Below are positions 10,453 to 18,779 of a stretch of 64,000 nt of DNA, piece by piece. The stretch covers positions 186,001 through 250,000 of the forward strand of contig NZ_JAQPCG010000008.1 of assembly GCF_028464145.1 (NCBI RefSeq). The letters are read 5' to 3'. The DNA is from Maribacter sp. PR1. Its GTDB lineage: Bacteria > Bacteroidota > Bacteroidia > Flavobacteriales > Flavobacteriaceae. Each line of letters begins with the position of its first letter. The stretch's first letter is position 1. The notes beneath the pieces were generated by a model that worked only from the letters and a program-made list of their open reading frames with translations, did no database searches and was not told the origin of the DNA. Position numbers and translations under genes: made by a program.

Positions 10453-11976
10453 ATGACTAAACGACTGATATTCTCATTTATTACTTGTATTTCAACGCTT
10501 TCCTGTAGTAGTCAGAACAAAGTGAAAACTATGCAAGATAACAGTGACACTTTAACACGGCCCAATATTATTTGGCTAATGGCCGAAGATATAAGTACAG
10601 ATTTAGAATGTTATGGCATGGCGAACGTTAAAACACCTTTTTTGAATAAAATGGCCGAAGAAGGGATAAAATTCAGCAACGCCTTTGTTACAAACCCCAT
10701 TTGTTCCCCCAGTCGCTCTGCCATGATGCTCGGCACGCATCAACTTAAGACCAACACCCAGCACCATCGAAGCAATAGGAATATTCCCTTGTCAACGGCA
10801 TACGTCCCTTTCACCGAACTGTTGCGCAATGCAGGTTATACAACGATACTTGGCCATCATTCAGTGTTACAGAAAGGGAGAAAGATCGATGTTAATTTTA
10901 AACATGAACCTATAGGACCATGGGATGGCAAAGAGCAATTTGGACTTTTTGATAAGTACGACAATTTTGAAAAGGAAGACCAGCCTTTCTTTGCCCAAAT
11001 CCAGTTAAAGGTGACACACCGTGGAGATTGGTGGGATGAAATACGGAATCAATCACCGCACCCTGTCGACCCAGATAAAGTAGAATTGCCACCGTACATG
11101 GCCGACCATCCTGTTGTTCGATTGGACTGGGCCAAATACTTGGACCAAATTGAACATATGGACAGTAATGTAGGAATGATTTTCAAAGAATTGGAGGAAA
11201 AGGGTATGGCCGATAATACCATTGTCATTTTTATTGGCGATAATGGGCGTTGTAATATTAAGGGCAAAGGATATCTGTATGATCCCGGCCTACGTATTCC
11301 GTTGATTATCTATTATCCAAAAAAATTTAAAGGTGGTCAAACAAGGGACGACATCGTCATGGCGACCGATATTACGGCATCGATATTGGAATTTGCCGAC
11401 ATAGAAATTCCTGAATTCATGACCGGACGATCTATGTTTTCAGAAAACTTTCATCGCGATTATGTGTACGGCGCAAGGGATCTGTGGGACGAGATCAAAG
11501 AAAAATCCAGAGCAGTAGTAACAGAAGAATGGTCATACATAAGAAATGACATGCCCGAGGTTCCGTACGATGCCCATCAGGCCTATCTGGAATTTTTTAG
11601 GCCCAGTGTACATGTTATGCGAACGCTATACCAAGAATCAAATTTGAACGATTACCAAAAAGCCTTTTTCGAGCCTAGAAAACCGAAAGAAGAACTGTAT
11701 AACCTAAAGCAAGATCCTTATCAATTATTTAACCTTGCGGATGATCCAAAGTATACGAAGGTGATTGAAAAGCTTAGAAAACAAACGCAAAGCTTCGATC
11801 GTATGATGTACTCGGGTCAAGACTATTACGAGCCTGTGAATTATAACGGACCCGAGATCATAAAATGGTTGAAGCAAGAAAGACCAGCGGACTATGCAAG
11901 GATGAAGGCAGGGGAAGAAATAGGGTATAAAAAATTTGTCAACTTATATAACCAGTCCTTAAAAGATAAAAATTAA
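10453..11976 (+). CDS. Family S1 sulfatase, probable lipoprotein
   Basis: A 507-residue sulfatase with a short hydrophobic N-terminus ending in a cysteine (STLSC, C18). The lipobox is imperfect, but the following SSQNK is typical of exported Bacteroidota lipoproteins. It carries MAEDISTDLECYG (metal site variant), the CSPSR maturation motif with C84, and a FIGDNG motif near residue 260. The usual GKWHLG motif is replaced by a GHHSVLQKGRK segment, so the substrate pocket differs from its neighbours; such heparan- or iduronate-sulfatase-like variants are common in algal-glycan loci. It starts 17 bases after the preceding sulfatase and is followed directly by the sulfatase-GH78 fusion gene. Confidence 0.9.
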   Translation: MTKRLIFSFITCISTLSCSSQNKVKTMQDNSDTLTRPNIIWLMAEDISTDLECYGMANVKTPFLNKMAEEGIKFSNAFVTNPICSPSRSAMMLGTHQLKTNTQHHRSNRNIPLSTAYVPFTELLRNAGYTTILGHHSVLQKGRKIDVNFKHEPIGPWDGKEQFGLFDKYDNFEKEDQPFFAQIQLKVTHRGDWWDEIRNQSPHPVDPDKVELPPYMADHPVVRLDWAKYLDQIEHMDSNVGMIFKELEEKGMADNTIVIFIGDNGRCNIKGKGYLYDPGLRIPLIIYYPKKFKGGQTRDDIVMATDITASILEFADIEIPEFMTGRSMFSENFHRDYVYGARDLWDEIKEKSRAVVTEEWSYIRNDMPEVPYDAHQAYLEFFRPSVHVMRTLYQESNLNDYQKAFFEPRKPKEELYNLKQDPYQLFNLADDPKYTKVIEKLRKQTQSFDRMMYSGQDYYEPVNYNGPEIIKWLKQERPADYARMKAGEEIGYKKFVNLYNQSLKDKN

Positions 11977-12003
11977 GTGTTTCAAATGTATGGTATACTG
12001 CGT

Positions 12004-15000
12004 ATGAAAAATCAAAAATCATTAAGGGTCGCTTTTATACTATTACTTGGCTTTATGCATTCGGTAAGGGGCCAGAACGCATTGAATGAGCAAGGGCAAA
12101 GACCCAATATTATTTTTATTCTGACCGACGACCAACGCTTCGATGCCTTGGGCTATGCGGGTAACACGCTCATTTCAACCCCTGAAATGGATAAATTGGC
12201 CCAAGAAGGTACCTATTTTAAAAATGCCATGGTCACCACACCGATCTGTACGGCAAGCCGGGCCAGTATATTAACAGGGCTTTACGAGCGTAAACATCGA
12301 TTTAATTTTCAAACGGGCAACATTCGGGGTTCGTATATGGATGAATCGTATCCCACTATCTTAAAAAACAATGGATATACCACGGCCTTCTTTGGAAAAT
12401 ATGGTGTGCGATACGACCATTTGGACAAACAATTCGACGAATACGAGTCTTACGATCGTAACAATGCGTTTAAGGACAGACGGGGCTATTACTACAAGAC
12501 CATTGGAAAAGATACGGTACACCTTACTCGATACACCGGCCAAAAAGCCATAGATTTTATTGCCCGGGCAAAAAGCCTCGAACCTTTTTGCCTATCGCTT
12601 AGCTTTAGTGCGCCCCATGCCCACGATTCATCGAAAGAACAATATTTCTGGCAAGCAAGCTCCAACGCCCTATTGCAGAACGATCAGATCCCAGGACCCG
12701 AATTGGCCGAGGACAAATACTTCAAGGACCAGCCCAAATTTGTTCGCAATGGGTTCAATAGATTAAGATGGACATGGCGATTCGATACCCCCGAAAAATA
12801 TCAGCATAGCGTTAAAGGGTACTATCGGATGGTCTCCGGAATAGATTTTGAGATTGCAAAAATCCGTGCGGAACTAAAGAAAAAAGGACTCGATAAAAAC
12901 ACGGTGATCATTTTCATGGGCGATAACGGCTATTTTTTGGGTGAGCGCCAATTGGCGGGCAAATGGTTATTGTACGACAACTCCGTACGAGTACCCCTTA
13001 TCATTTACGACCCACGCCAGAAGGGCCACATTGATAGCGATGCACTTGCATTGAACGTCGATGTACCCGCCACCATTATCGATATTGCCGGGATCGAAAG
13101 ACCAAAAAGCTGGCATGGGAAAAGTTTAATGCCCATTGTGGCCGAAAAAACAGACAATATGGATAGGGACACGGTACTGCTCGAACATCTTTGGGAGTTT
13201 GACCGTATTCCACCCAGTGAGGGTGTCCGCACAAAAAATTGGAAATATTTGAGATATGTCAATGATAAATCCGTAGAGGAGCTTTATAACTTGGAAGCCG
13301 ATCCAATAGAAACGCAAAATCTGGCCAAAGACCTAAAATATGCAACGAAGCTCAACGCGTTTAGAAAAAAAACGGATCGCCGGGCACATGAGTTGTCCGA
13401 CCAATTTTCAGTAGGCCCCTATGCACTGCATGTTGATGGTATTAGAAAAAAAGAAGGGACAACTATCCGTGGCGAAAGGCCAGAATATGGTTGGATCGTT
13501 CCCGATCTTGCCATATGGCAATCGGCCTACCAGCTATTGGTGGCATCTTCCGAAGAAAACTTGGCGAACAATATCGGTGATATTTGGGATAGCGGTCAAA
13601 AAAGGGGCAATGCTTCTTTTAATGTAGCCCATGGCGGAGCGCCATTACATGCCGGGCCTACCTATTTCTGGAAAGTACGTATTTGGGATGAAGACAACCG
13701 GGTTACGGATTATTCAGAAAGACAATCCTTCCATATTGAAAACCCTACCAACGGCAATGATGCCGCTATACCGATTGATTCCTTCGACTATAGGGCAAGC
13801 GGTTTTTCCAGTTCCGATAAAGGTTTGGTGAAAATCTGGGATCTTGGCAAAAACGCCTTTAACAAGGTTGGTCCAACCAAAGATCGTAAGCAACTTGCTA
13901 CCGAGCTGGATGCCTATGCCATTCAGTTGAACAGCTATGCTTTTGAACGTGCGTATGTAACGCCAAGACAGACTATTGCCTATTTCATGGAACACCCTTC
14001 ACAGTATACCGAGGGACAACTTTATATGGCACTTATGATCTATGCGGATTATAGGTACACCGGTAACAGCAGGCTGATCAAAAAATATTATGAGGCCTTA
14101 AAAGCCAAAACACTGTACGAGCTTGCCGATCAGAACGGTCTCATAAGCACCTCAAAGATCACCCCTGGATTTATGCACAAACTTGGCCTTGAAGATGGGA
14201 ACAAAAAAAACCTTATCGATATGGCGGAAGCGTCCGGTGATCGTTCAAAAAATCCTAAACACGGCACAGTAAAGAATGCATACTATACCTCGATCAATGC
14301 GCTCTATTATCAGAACATGAAAATCATGGCAGAGTTTGCCGAAATCATGGGAAAAACCGAGGAAGCTTGGGATTTTAATATCCGTGCTATAAAAGCGAAA
14401 CAAATGCTGAACAAAAAAATGTTCGATGGGGCAAAAGGAGTATATGTCGATGGTATGGGTATGGAACAAGCGTCATTGGTTGCAAATACGTTGCCACTCC
14501 TTTTTAGGATTGTGCCCCAACAACATATTTCAGGCGTCGTAAGGCATATAAAAGGTTTTAATCTCCCAACAAGCATAGGGGCATATAACAATTTATTTGA
14601 CGCCTTGTTCATGAGCGGAGAGGTCGACTTTGCGTTGTCGTTGTTGACCGATAAAGAGAATAATGCCTGGTACGATACATTTAGTTCAGAGGCTAACGAT
14701 TCCTATGCAAGCAAAAAGGTCCCGGCTTATGTGCTATCACAGGATCTTTGGGGCATTCGACCAAAAACGCCCGGATTCGGTATAGTTACCATTAAACCGC
14801 AAATGGGCGACCTGAGGGAAAGCGATATTAAAGTGCCGACCATTAACGGCACGATCAAAGGAACCTACAATATCGAAACTAAAAGGACCAAAGTGTTCCA
14901 TTTTGAAATTCCTGCCAATATGGTGGCCGAATTCAAAATCGCTCTTGAGCCTGGAATGGAATTAGTACATAATGGGGAAAAGATGAATCTGGCTTTTGGT

Positions 15001-15060
15001 TCCGTGCGGTTGGAACCAGGGAAACATCAGATTAAGCTTACGGCCTCAAATTCCTTTTAA
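12004..15060 (+). CDS. Two-enzyme fusion: S1 sulfatase plus GH78-type alpha-L-rhamnosidase
   Basis: I start at the ATG at 12004, which gives a signal peptide ending near SVRGQ; an in-frame GTG lies at 11977. The 1018-residue protein has an N-terminal S1 sulfatase (about 25-470; LTDDQRFDALG, CTASR with C82 as formylglycine, FMGDNGYF). A rhamnosidase N-terminal beta-sandwich follows (about 495-580; QSAYQLLVASSEENL, GPTYFWKVRIWD), then a six-hairpin catalytic barrel (about 610-905; EHPSQYTEGQ, IYADYRYTGN, DQNGLIST) and a C-terminal beta-domain (PGFGIVTIKPQ). The beta-sandwich normally lying between the first beta-domain and the barrel looks shortened. A sulfatase-GH78 fusion has been described in ulvan degradation by Formosa. 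The pairing suggests desulfation of a rhamnose followed by its release. Confidence 0.88.
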   Translation: MKNQKSLRVAFILLLGFMHSVRGQNALNEQGQRPNIIFILTDDQRFDALGYAGNTLISTPEMDKLAQEGTYFKNAMVTTPICTASRASILTGLYERKHRFNFQTGNIRGSYMDESYPTILKNNGYTTAFFGKYGVRYDHLDKQFDEYESYDRNNAFKDRRGYYYKTIGKDTVHLTRYTGQKAIDFIARAKSLEPFCLSLSFSAPHAHDSSKEQYFWQASSNALLQNDQIPGPELAEDKYFKDQPKFVRNGFNRLRWTWRFDTPEKYQHSVKGYYRMVSGIDFEIAKIRAELKKKGLDKNTVIIFMGDNGYFLGERQLAGKWLLYDNSVRVPLIIYDPRQKGHIDSDALALNVDVPATIIDIAGIERPKSWHGKSLMPIVAEKTDNMDRDTVLLEHLWEFDRIPPSEGVRTKNWKYLRYVNDKSVEELYNLEADPIETQNLAKDLKYATKLNAFRKKTDRRAHELSDQFSVGPYALHVDGIRKKEGTTIRGERPEYGWIVPDLAIWQSAYQLLVASSEENLANNIGDIWDSGQKRGNASFNVAHGGAPLHAGPTYFWKVRIWDEDNRVTDYSERQSFHIENPTNGNDAAIPIDSFDYRASGFSSSDKGLVKIWDLGKNAFNKVGPTKDRKQLATELDAYAIQLNSYAFERAYVTPRQTIAYFMEHPSQYTEGQLYMALMIYADYRYTGNSRLIKKYYEALKAKTLYELADQNGLISTSKITPGFMHKLGLEDGNKKNLIDMAEASGDRSKNPKHGTVKNAYYTSINALYYQNMKIMAEFAEIMGKTEEAWDFNIRAIKAKQMLNKKMFDGAKGVYVDGMGMEQASLVANTLPLLFRIVPQQHISGVVRHIKGFNLPTSIGAYNNLFDALFMSGEVDFALSLLTDKENNAWYDTFSSEANDSYASKKVPAYVLSQDLWGIRPKTPGFGIVTIKPQMGDLRESDIKVPTINGTIKGTYNIETKRTKVFHFEIPANMVAEFKIALEPGMELVHNGEKMNLAFGSVRLEPGKHQIKLTASNSF

Positions 15061-15150
15061 AAAAAAAAATTGATGATGATTCTCAATAATCTTGAAAACA
15101 CCCACATCAACTTAAAATCGGTTCCATGTATGTTTTTAAGTAAAGACTCC

Positions 15151-16353
15151 ATGAAACGGACGGCCACGAATTTTTTCTGGCTACTGATAGTTATGGTAAC
15201 GGTCATGTCGTGCAAGGATAAATCTGATGAACCCAAGATTGAAAAGTCCATCCCAAAAAATGACAAATATACCGTTGCGGCCTACGTATGGCCCTCGACA
15301 CATCACGATGAACGTTTTGGCGATATGCTCTGGCCGGAAAAAACAGGGGAATGGGAGATTATAAAAAAGGGGAGTGCCAGATTCGAAGGACACTATCAAC
15401 CCAAGATGCCCTTATGGGGCTATGAAATGGACGATGACCCTAAGGTAATGGAGAAATGGATTGAGGCAGCGTCGGACCATGGGGTGAACACATTTATTTT
15501 TGATTGGTATTGGTTTGACGAGGGCCCTTTTCTTGAAAGCAGTTTAAACAACGGGTTTCTTAAAGCCAAAAACAGGGACAAGATGAATTTTTATCTTATG
15601 TGGGCCAACCATGATGTAAAACAAAACTATTGGAACGTTCACAAGTATAAAGAAATAGATACCCTTTTATGGAACGGTGCAGTGGATGATAAAAACTTTA
15701 AAATAATTGTCGATAGGGTCATCAAGAATTATTTTGTTCAGCCAAATTATTATAAGATTGACGATAAACCAGTGTTCTCGGTATTCAGCTTAAAAAAGAT
15801 GATCGAGGGACTTGGAGGCTTGGAACAGACCGAAGATGCCTTGGATTATTTTAGGGAGAAAGTAAAAACTGCCGGTTTTCCAGACCTTCATGTACAGGTG
15901 ATCCAGAGCGGTATTCCAAAAGAAAATGCCATGAAGGTTATCGAGCGGTTACAGGTCAACAGCGTAACCCAATATAATTGGCCGGGAAAAAAGGAGCAGG
16001 ACTATATTAAATGGGGAAGCAAGGCCATCGCTTTTAGAAATCAATGGGATGGTGAACTTTCCATACCCTTTTTTCCGAATGTTTCCATTGGATGGGACGA
16101 TACCCCAAGGTTTCCGAATAAAGGGGAAAAAGATGTGATCCGATATAACAAATCCCCGGAAAGTTTTGCCACATTTCTTGAAGAAGCAAAAAATTACTGT
16201 GACCAGCATACGAAACAGCAAAAGCTTATCACGATTTTCTCTTGGAACGAATGGATAGAGGGAGGCTATTTGTTGCCCGATCGTAAATATGGGTTTCAGT
16301 ATCTCGAAAAGGTACAAGAGGTAATGACGGGTTCCTACGATCCGTATCAATAA
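15151..16353 (+). CDS. GH99-like / WbsX-family lipoprotein
   Basis: The ATG at 15151 is preferred over upstream in-frame starts (TTG 15070, ATG 15073) because it gives a clean lipoprotein signal with lipobox VMSC and acylated C21. The 400-residue protein resembles the WbsX/GH99-like family: YVWPSTHHDERFG near the N-terminus, GYEMDDDPKVM, the FIFDWYWFDEG segment, LMWANHD and a C-terminal FSWNEWIEGGYLLPD. GH99 enzymes act on alpha-mannosides; WbsX-like members are frequent in Bacteroidota glycan loci but most have no tested activity. Both the acidic DWYW..DEG segment and NEW..GG are candidate catalytic sites. It lies about 90 bases after the sulfatase-GH78 gene. Confidence 0.75.
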   Translation: MKRTATNFFWLLIVMVTVMSCKDKSDEPKIEKSIPKNDKYTVAAYVWPSTHHDERFGDMLWPEKTGEWEIIKKGSARFEGHYQPKMPLWGYEMDDDPKVMEKWIEAASDHGVNTFIFDWYWFDEGPFLESSLNNGFLKAKNRDKMNFYLMWANHDVKQNYWNVHKYKEIDTLLWNGAVDDKNFKIIVDRVIKNYFVQPNYYKIDDKPVFSVFSLKKMIEGLGGLEQTEDALDYFREKVKTAGFPDLHVQVIQSGIPKENAMKVIERLQVNSVTQYNWPGKKEQDYIKWGSKAIAFRNQWDGELSIPFFPNVSIGWDDTPRFPNKGEKDVIRYNKSPESFATFLEEAKNYCDQHTKQQKLITIFSWNEWIEGGYLLPDRKYGFQYLEKVQEVMTGSYDPYQ

Positions 16354-16451
16354 GAAATAAATGGTTGTATGCTTTTCTATTTTTCGCTACAAGTAGTTCG
16401 TGTTGTATGTCAAGGAGAATAGGGTTGATTAAACCTTCAAATATTTTTAAA

Positions 16452-18566
16452 ATGAACAAAAAACAAAATAGAAAACACTTGGGACCATCAGGGTTAATGG
16501 TTATTATTTTATGTACGCTAATGCCTAGTCTTGGACTTGCCCAGCAAAAGAATCCCCAAAAGCCCAATATCCTGTTTATATATACCGATGATCTGGGCTA
16601 TGGCGACATTGGTGTTTTTTTTCAGAACCAAAGAAAAGAAGAAGGCGATAAAGCCAAACCCTGGATGTCCACCCCAAACTTGGATAAATTGGCCAAATCA
16701 GGGGCAATGTTAACGCAACACTATGCGGCCGCGCCTGTGTGCGCGCCGTCAAGGGCATCTTTGTTGAGTGGCTTGAGCCAAGGCCATGCCAATGTACGTA
16801 ACAACCAGTTCGATAAGGCATTGGCCAATAACCATACTTTGGGCAATGTACTGCAAAGAGCAGGGTATGCCACTTCGGTTTTTGGCAAATGGGGGCTTCA
16901 GGGCGATCGCCGCTGGTCGTACAACAACGGCGAATGGACCGCAAGACCTACCGATAGGGGGTTTGATTATTTTTATGGTTATATGCAGCATAGGGATGGT
17001 CATGAACACTACCCCAATGAAGGGCTTTACCGAGGGAAAAAATCGGTTTGGGAAAATAATACGGAAATCAAAGACGGTCTGGATAAATGCTATACCGGTG
17101 ATTTGTGGACAGCAGCGGCGAAGCGATGGATCACCTCTAAAGCGGAGAACGGGTCACAGCCCTTTTTTATGTTCCTTTCGTATGATACCCCCCATGCCGT
17201 CCTTGAACTCCCAACGCAGGCATATCCCGAAGGAGGCGGTCTAAAGGGCGGGGTACAATGGGTAGGCAAACATGGACAAATGATCAATACGGCCAACGGA
17301 GAACCCGACAGTTATTTCCATCCGGACTATGAGCATGCAACATATGATCATGATAACGATCATAAAACAGCCGAGATACCCTGGCCCGAAACTTTTAAAA
17401 GGTATGCCACTAGTGTCCGCAGGATAGACGATGCCATTGGCGATATCATGAAGCTTCTCAAAGACCTGAAAATAGAGGATACTACTTTAGTGGTTTTCAG
17501 CTCGGATAACGGGCCTTCAAAAGAATCCTATCTGCCGGAGGGCTTTGTCGAGAACACGCCCGATTTCTTTGATAGTTTCGGACCGTTCGACGGAATAAAA
17601 AGAGATGTGCTGGAAGGTGGCATAAGGGTGCCTACCATTGCCCGTTGGCCTGGAAGCATACCGGAAAACAAAGTGGTAACGACCCCGAACATATCCTATG
17701 ATTGGCTACCGACTTTTACCGATGCCGCAGGGCTTCCTTCTCCGGCCAATTCAGACGGGGTTTCACTACTGCCGTCGTTGACAGGGGTTGGTGATCAGGA
17801 TCAAGGCCTTGTGTACATAGAATACTTCCAAAGGGAAAAGACCCCTGATTATGAAGAATTTTCCCTGCAAAACAGGAATAGGAGACGCAATGAAATGCAG
17901 CTCATTCTAATGGAGGATCTAATCGGACTTCGATACGATATAAAATCCGCCAATGACGATTTTGAAATTTATGACGTAAGCAAGGATACCCGTCAAGGCA
18001 AGAATCTGGCATCGCAAGATTCCCTAAATCACCTTCAACAAATGATGAAAAAAAGGGTGTTACAGATTCGAATGCCGGATACTTCGGCAGTTAGGCCGTA
18101 TGATGGTGAAGCGATACCGGCCTTAAGACCGCAGCCCAGATCAAAAGGGCTTCGCTGGAAAAGTTATGGCGGCAATTTTCCCTGGCTGCCAAAAATGGAC
18201 GATTTGGTAAATAACGGGAGCGGTACGGTAAAGAATCCATCAAAAATCCGCTATAACAAGATAAACAGCGACTATTTTTTGTTGGAAGGCTATATCGAAA
18301 TTAAAACAAAAGGCAACTATGAGCTACGTTTCTCTTCGGTGGACAAGGCCATTGTACGTGTACACGACATAACTGTTTTTGATGCCGATTATGGATACAA
18401 TCCATCGGCCGAAATGATGGAGAACATGTACTTTGAAGAGGGATTTCATCCTATCAGGATCTATTTGAAAAACTCAAAAAAAGAAAGAAATCCATTTATC
18501 CTATCCTTGAAATTGGAAGGTAGTTCCAGTACTGCCCCGGTTGAATTTTTCGTTAGAGATACGTAG
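16452..18566 (+). CDS. Secreted S1 sulfatase with C-terminal PA14-like domain
   Basis: The ATG at 16452 gives a signal peptide (GLMVIILCTLMPSLGLAQQ); an upstream in-frame extension to 16365 would bury it. The sulfatase core (about residues 35-520) holds YTDDLGYGDIG, CAPSR with C97 as formylglycine, FGKWGLQGD and SSDNGPS. The protein is about 704 residues long, some 200 longer than the other sulfatases here. The tail (about 600-700) contains a beta-rich module with EGYIEIKTKGNYELRFSSVD and EGFHPIRIYLKN, typical of PA14-like carbohydrate-binding or positioning domains. It may hold the enzyme on a polymeric sulfated substrate. It is the fifth sulfatase of the plus-strand run. Confidence 0.9.
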   Translation: MNKKQNRKHLGPSGLMVIILCTLMPSLGLAQQKNPQKPNILFIYTDDLGYGDIGVFFQNQRKEEGDKAKPWMSTPNLDKLAKSGAMLTQHYAAAPVCAPSRASLLSGLSQGHANVRNNQFDKALANNHTLGNVLQRAGYATSVFGKWGLQGDRRWSYNNGEWTARPTDRGFDYFYGYMQHRDGHEHYPNEGLYRGKKSVWENNTEIKDGLDKCYTGDLWTAAAKRWITSKAENGSQPFFMFLSYDTPHAVLELPTQAYPEGGGLKGGVQWVGKHGQMINTANGEPDSYFHPDYEHATYDHDNDHKTAEIPWPETFKRYATSVRRIDDAIGDIMKLLKDLKIEDTTLVVFSSDNGPSKESYLPEGFVENTPDFFDSFGPFDGIKRDVLEGGIRVPTIARWPGSIPENKVVTTPNISYDWLPTFTDAAGLPSPANSDGVSLLPSLTGVGDQDQGLVYIEYFQREKTPDYEEFSLQNRNRRRNEMQLILMEDLIGLRYDIKSANDDFEIYDVSKDTRQGKNLASQDSLNHLQQMMKKRVLQIRMPDTSAVRPYDGEAIPALRPQPRSKGLRWKSYGGNFPWLPKMDDLVNNGSGTVKNPSKIRYNKINSDYFLLEGYIEIKTKGNYELRFSSVDKAIVRVHDITVFDADYGYNPSAEMMENMYFEEGFHPIRIYLKNSKKERNPFILSLKLEGSSSTAPVEFFVRDT

Positions 18567-18779
18567 ATATGCTGGTCTGCTTTGAAGAGGTATTAATCGT
18601 CTCCTGCTTATTTGACAGTGAAAAATCTAGCGAAATAAATGGAACTGTTTTTAGATAATTAAACTTTACAATGGGAATATAGGCCATCAGATAAATGTTC
18701 AGTTTATATCAATTTATTAGGGCCAATAATCTGAAAGATATACAAAACCGAGTTCAATCTAATATTAAAAGAGTTTAAC

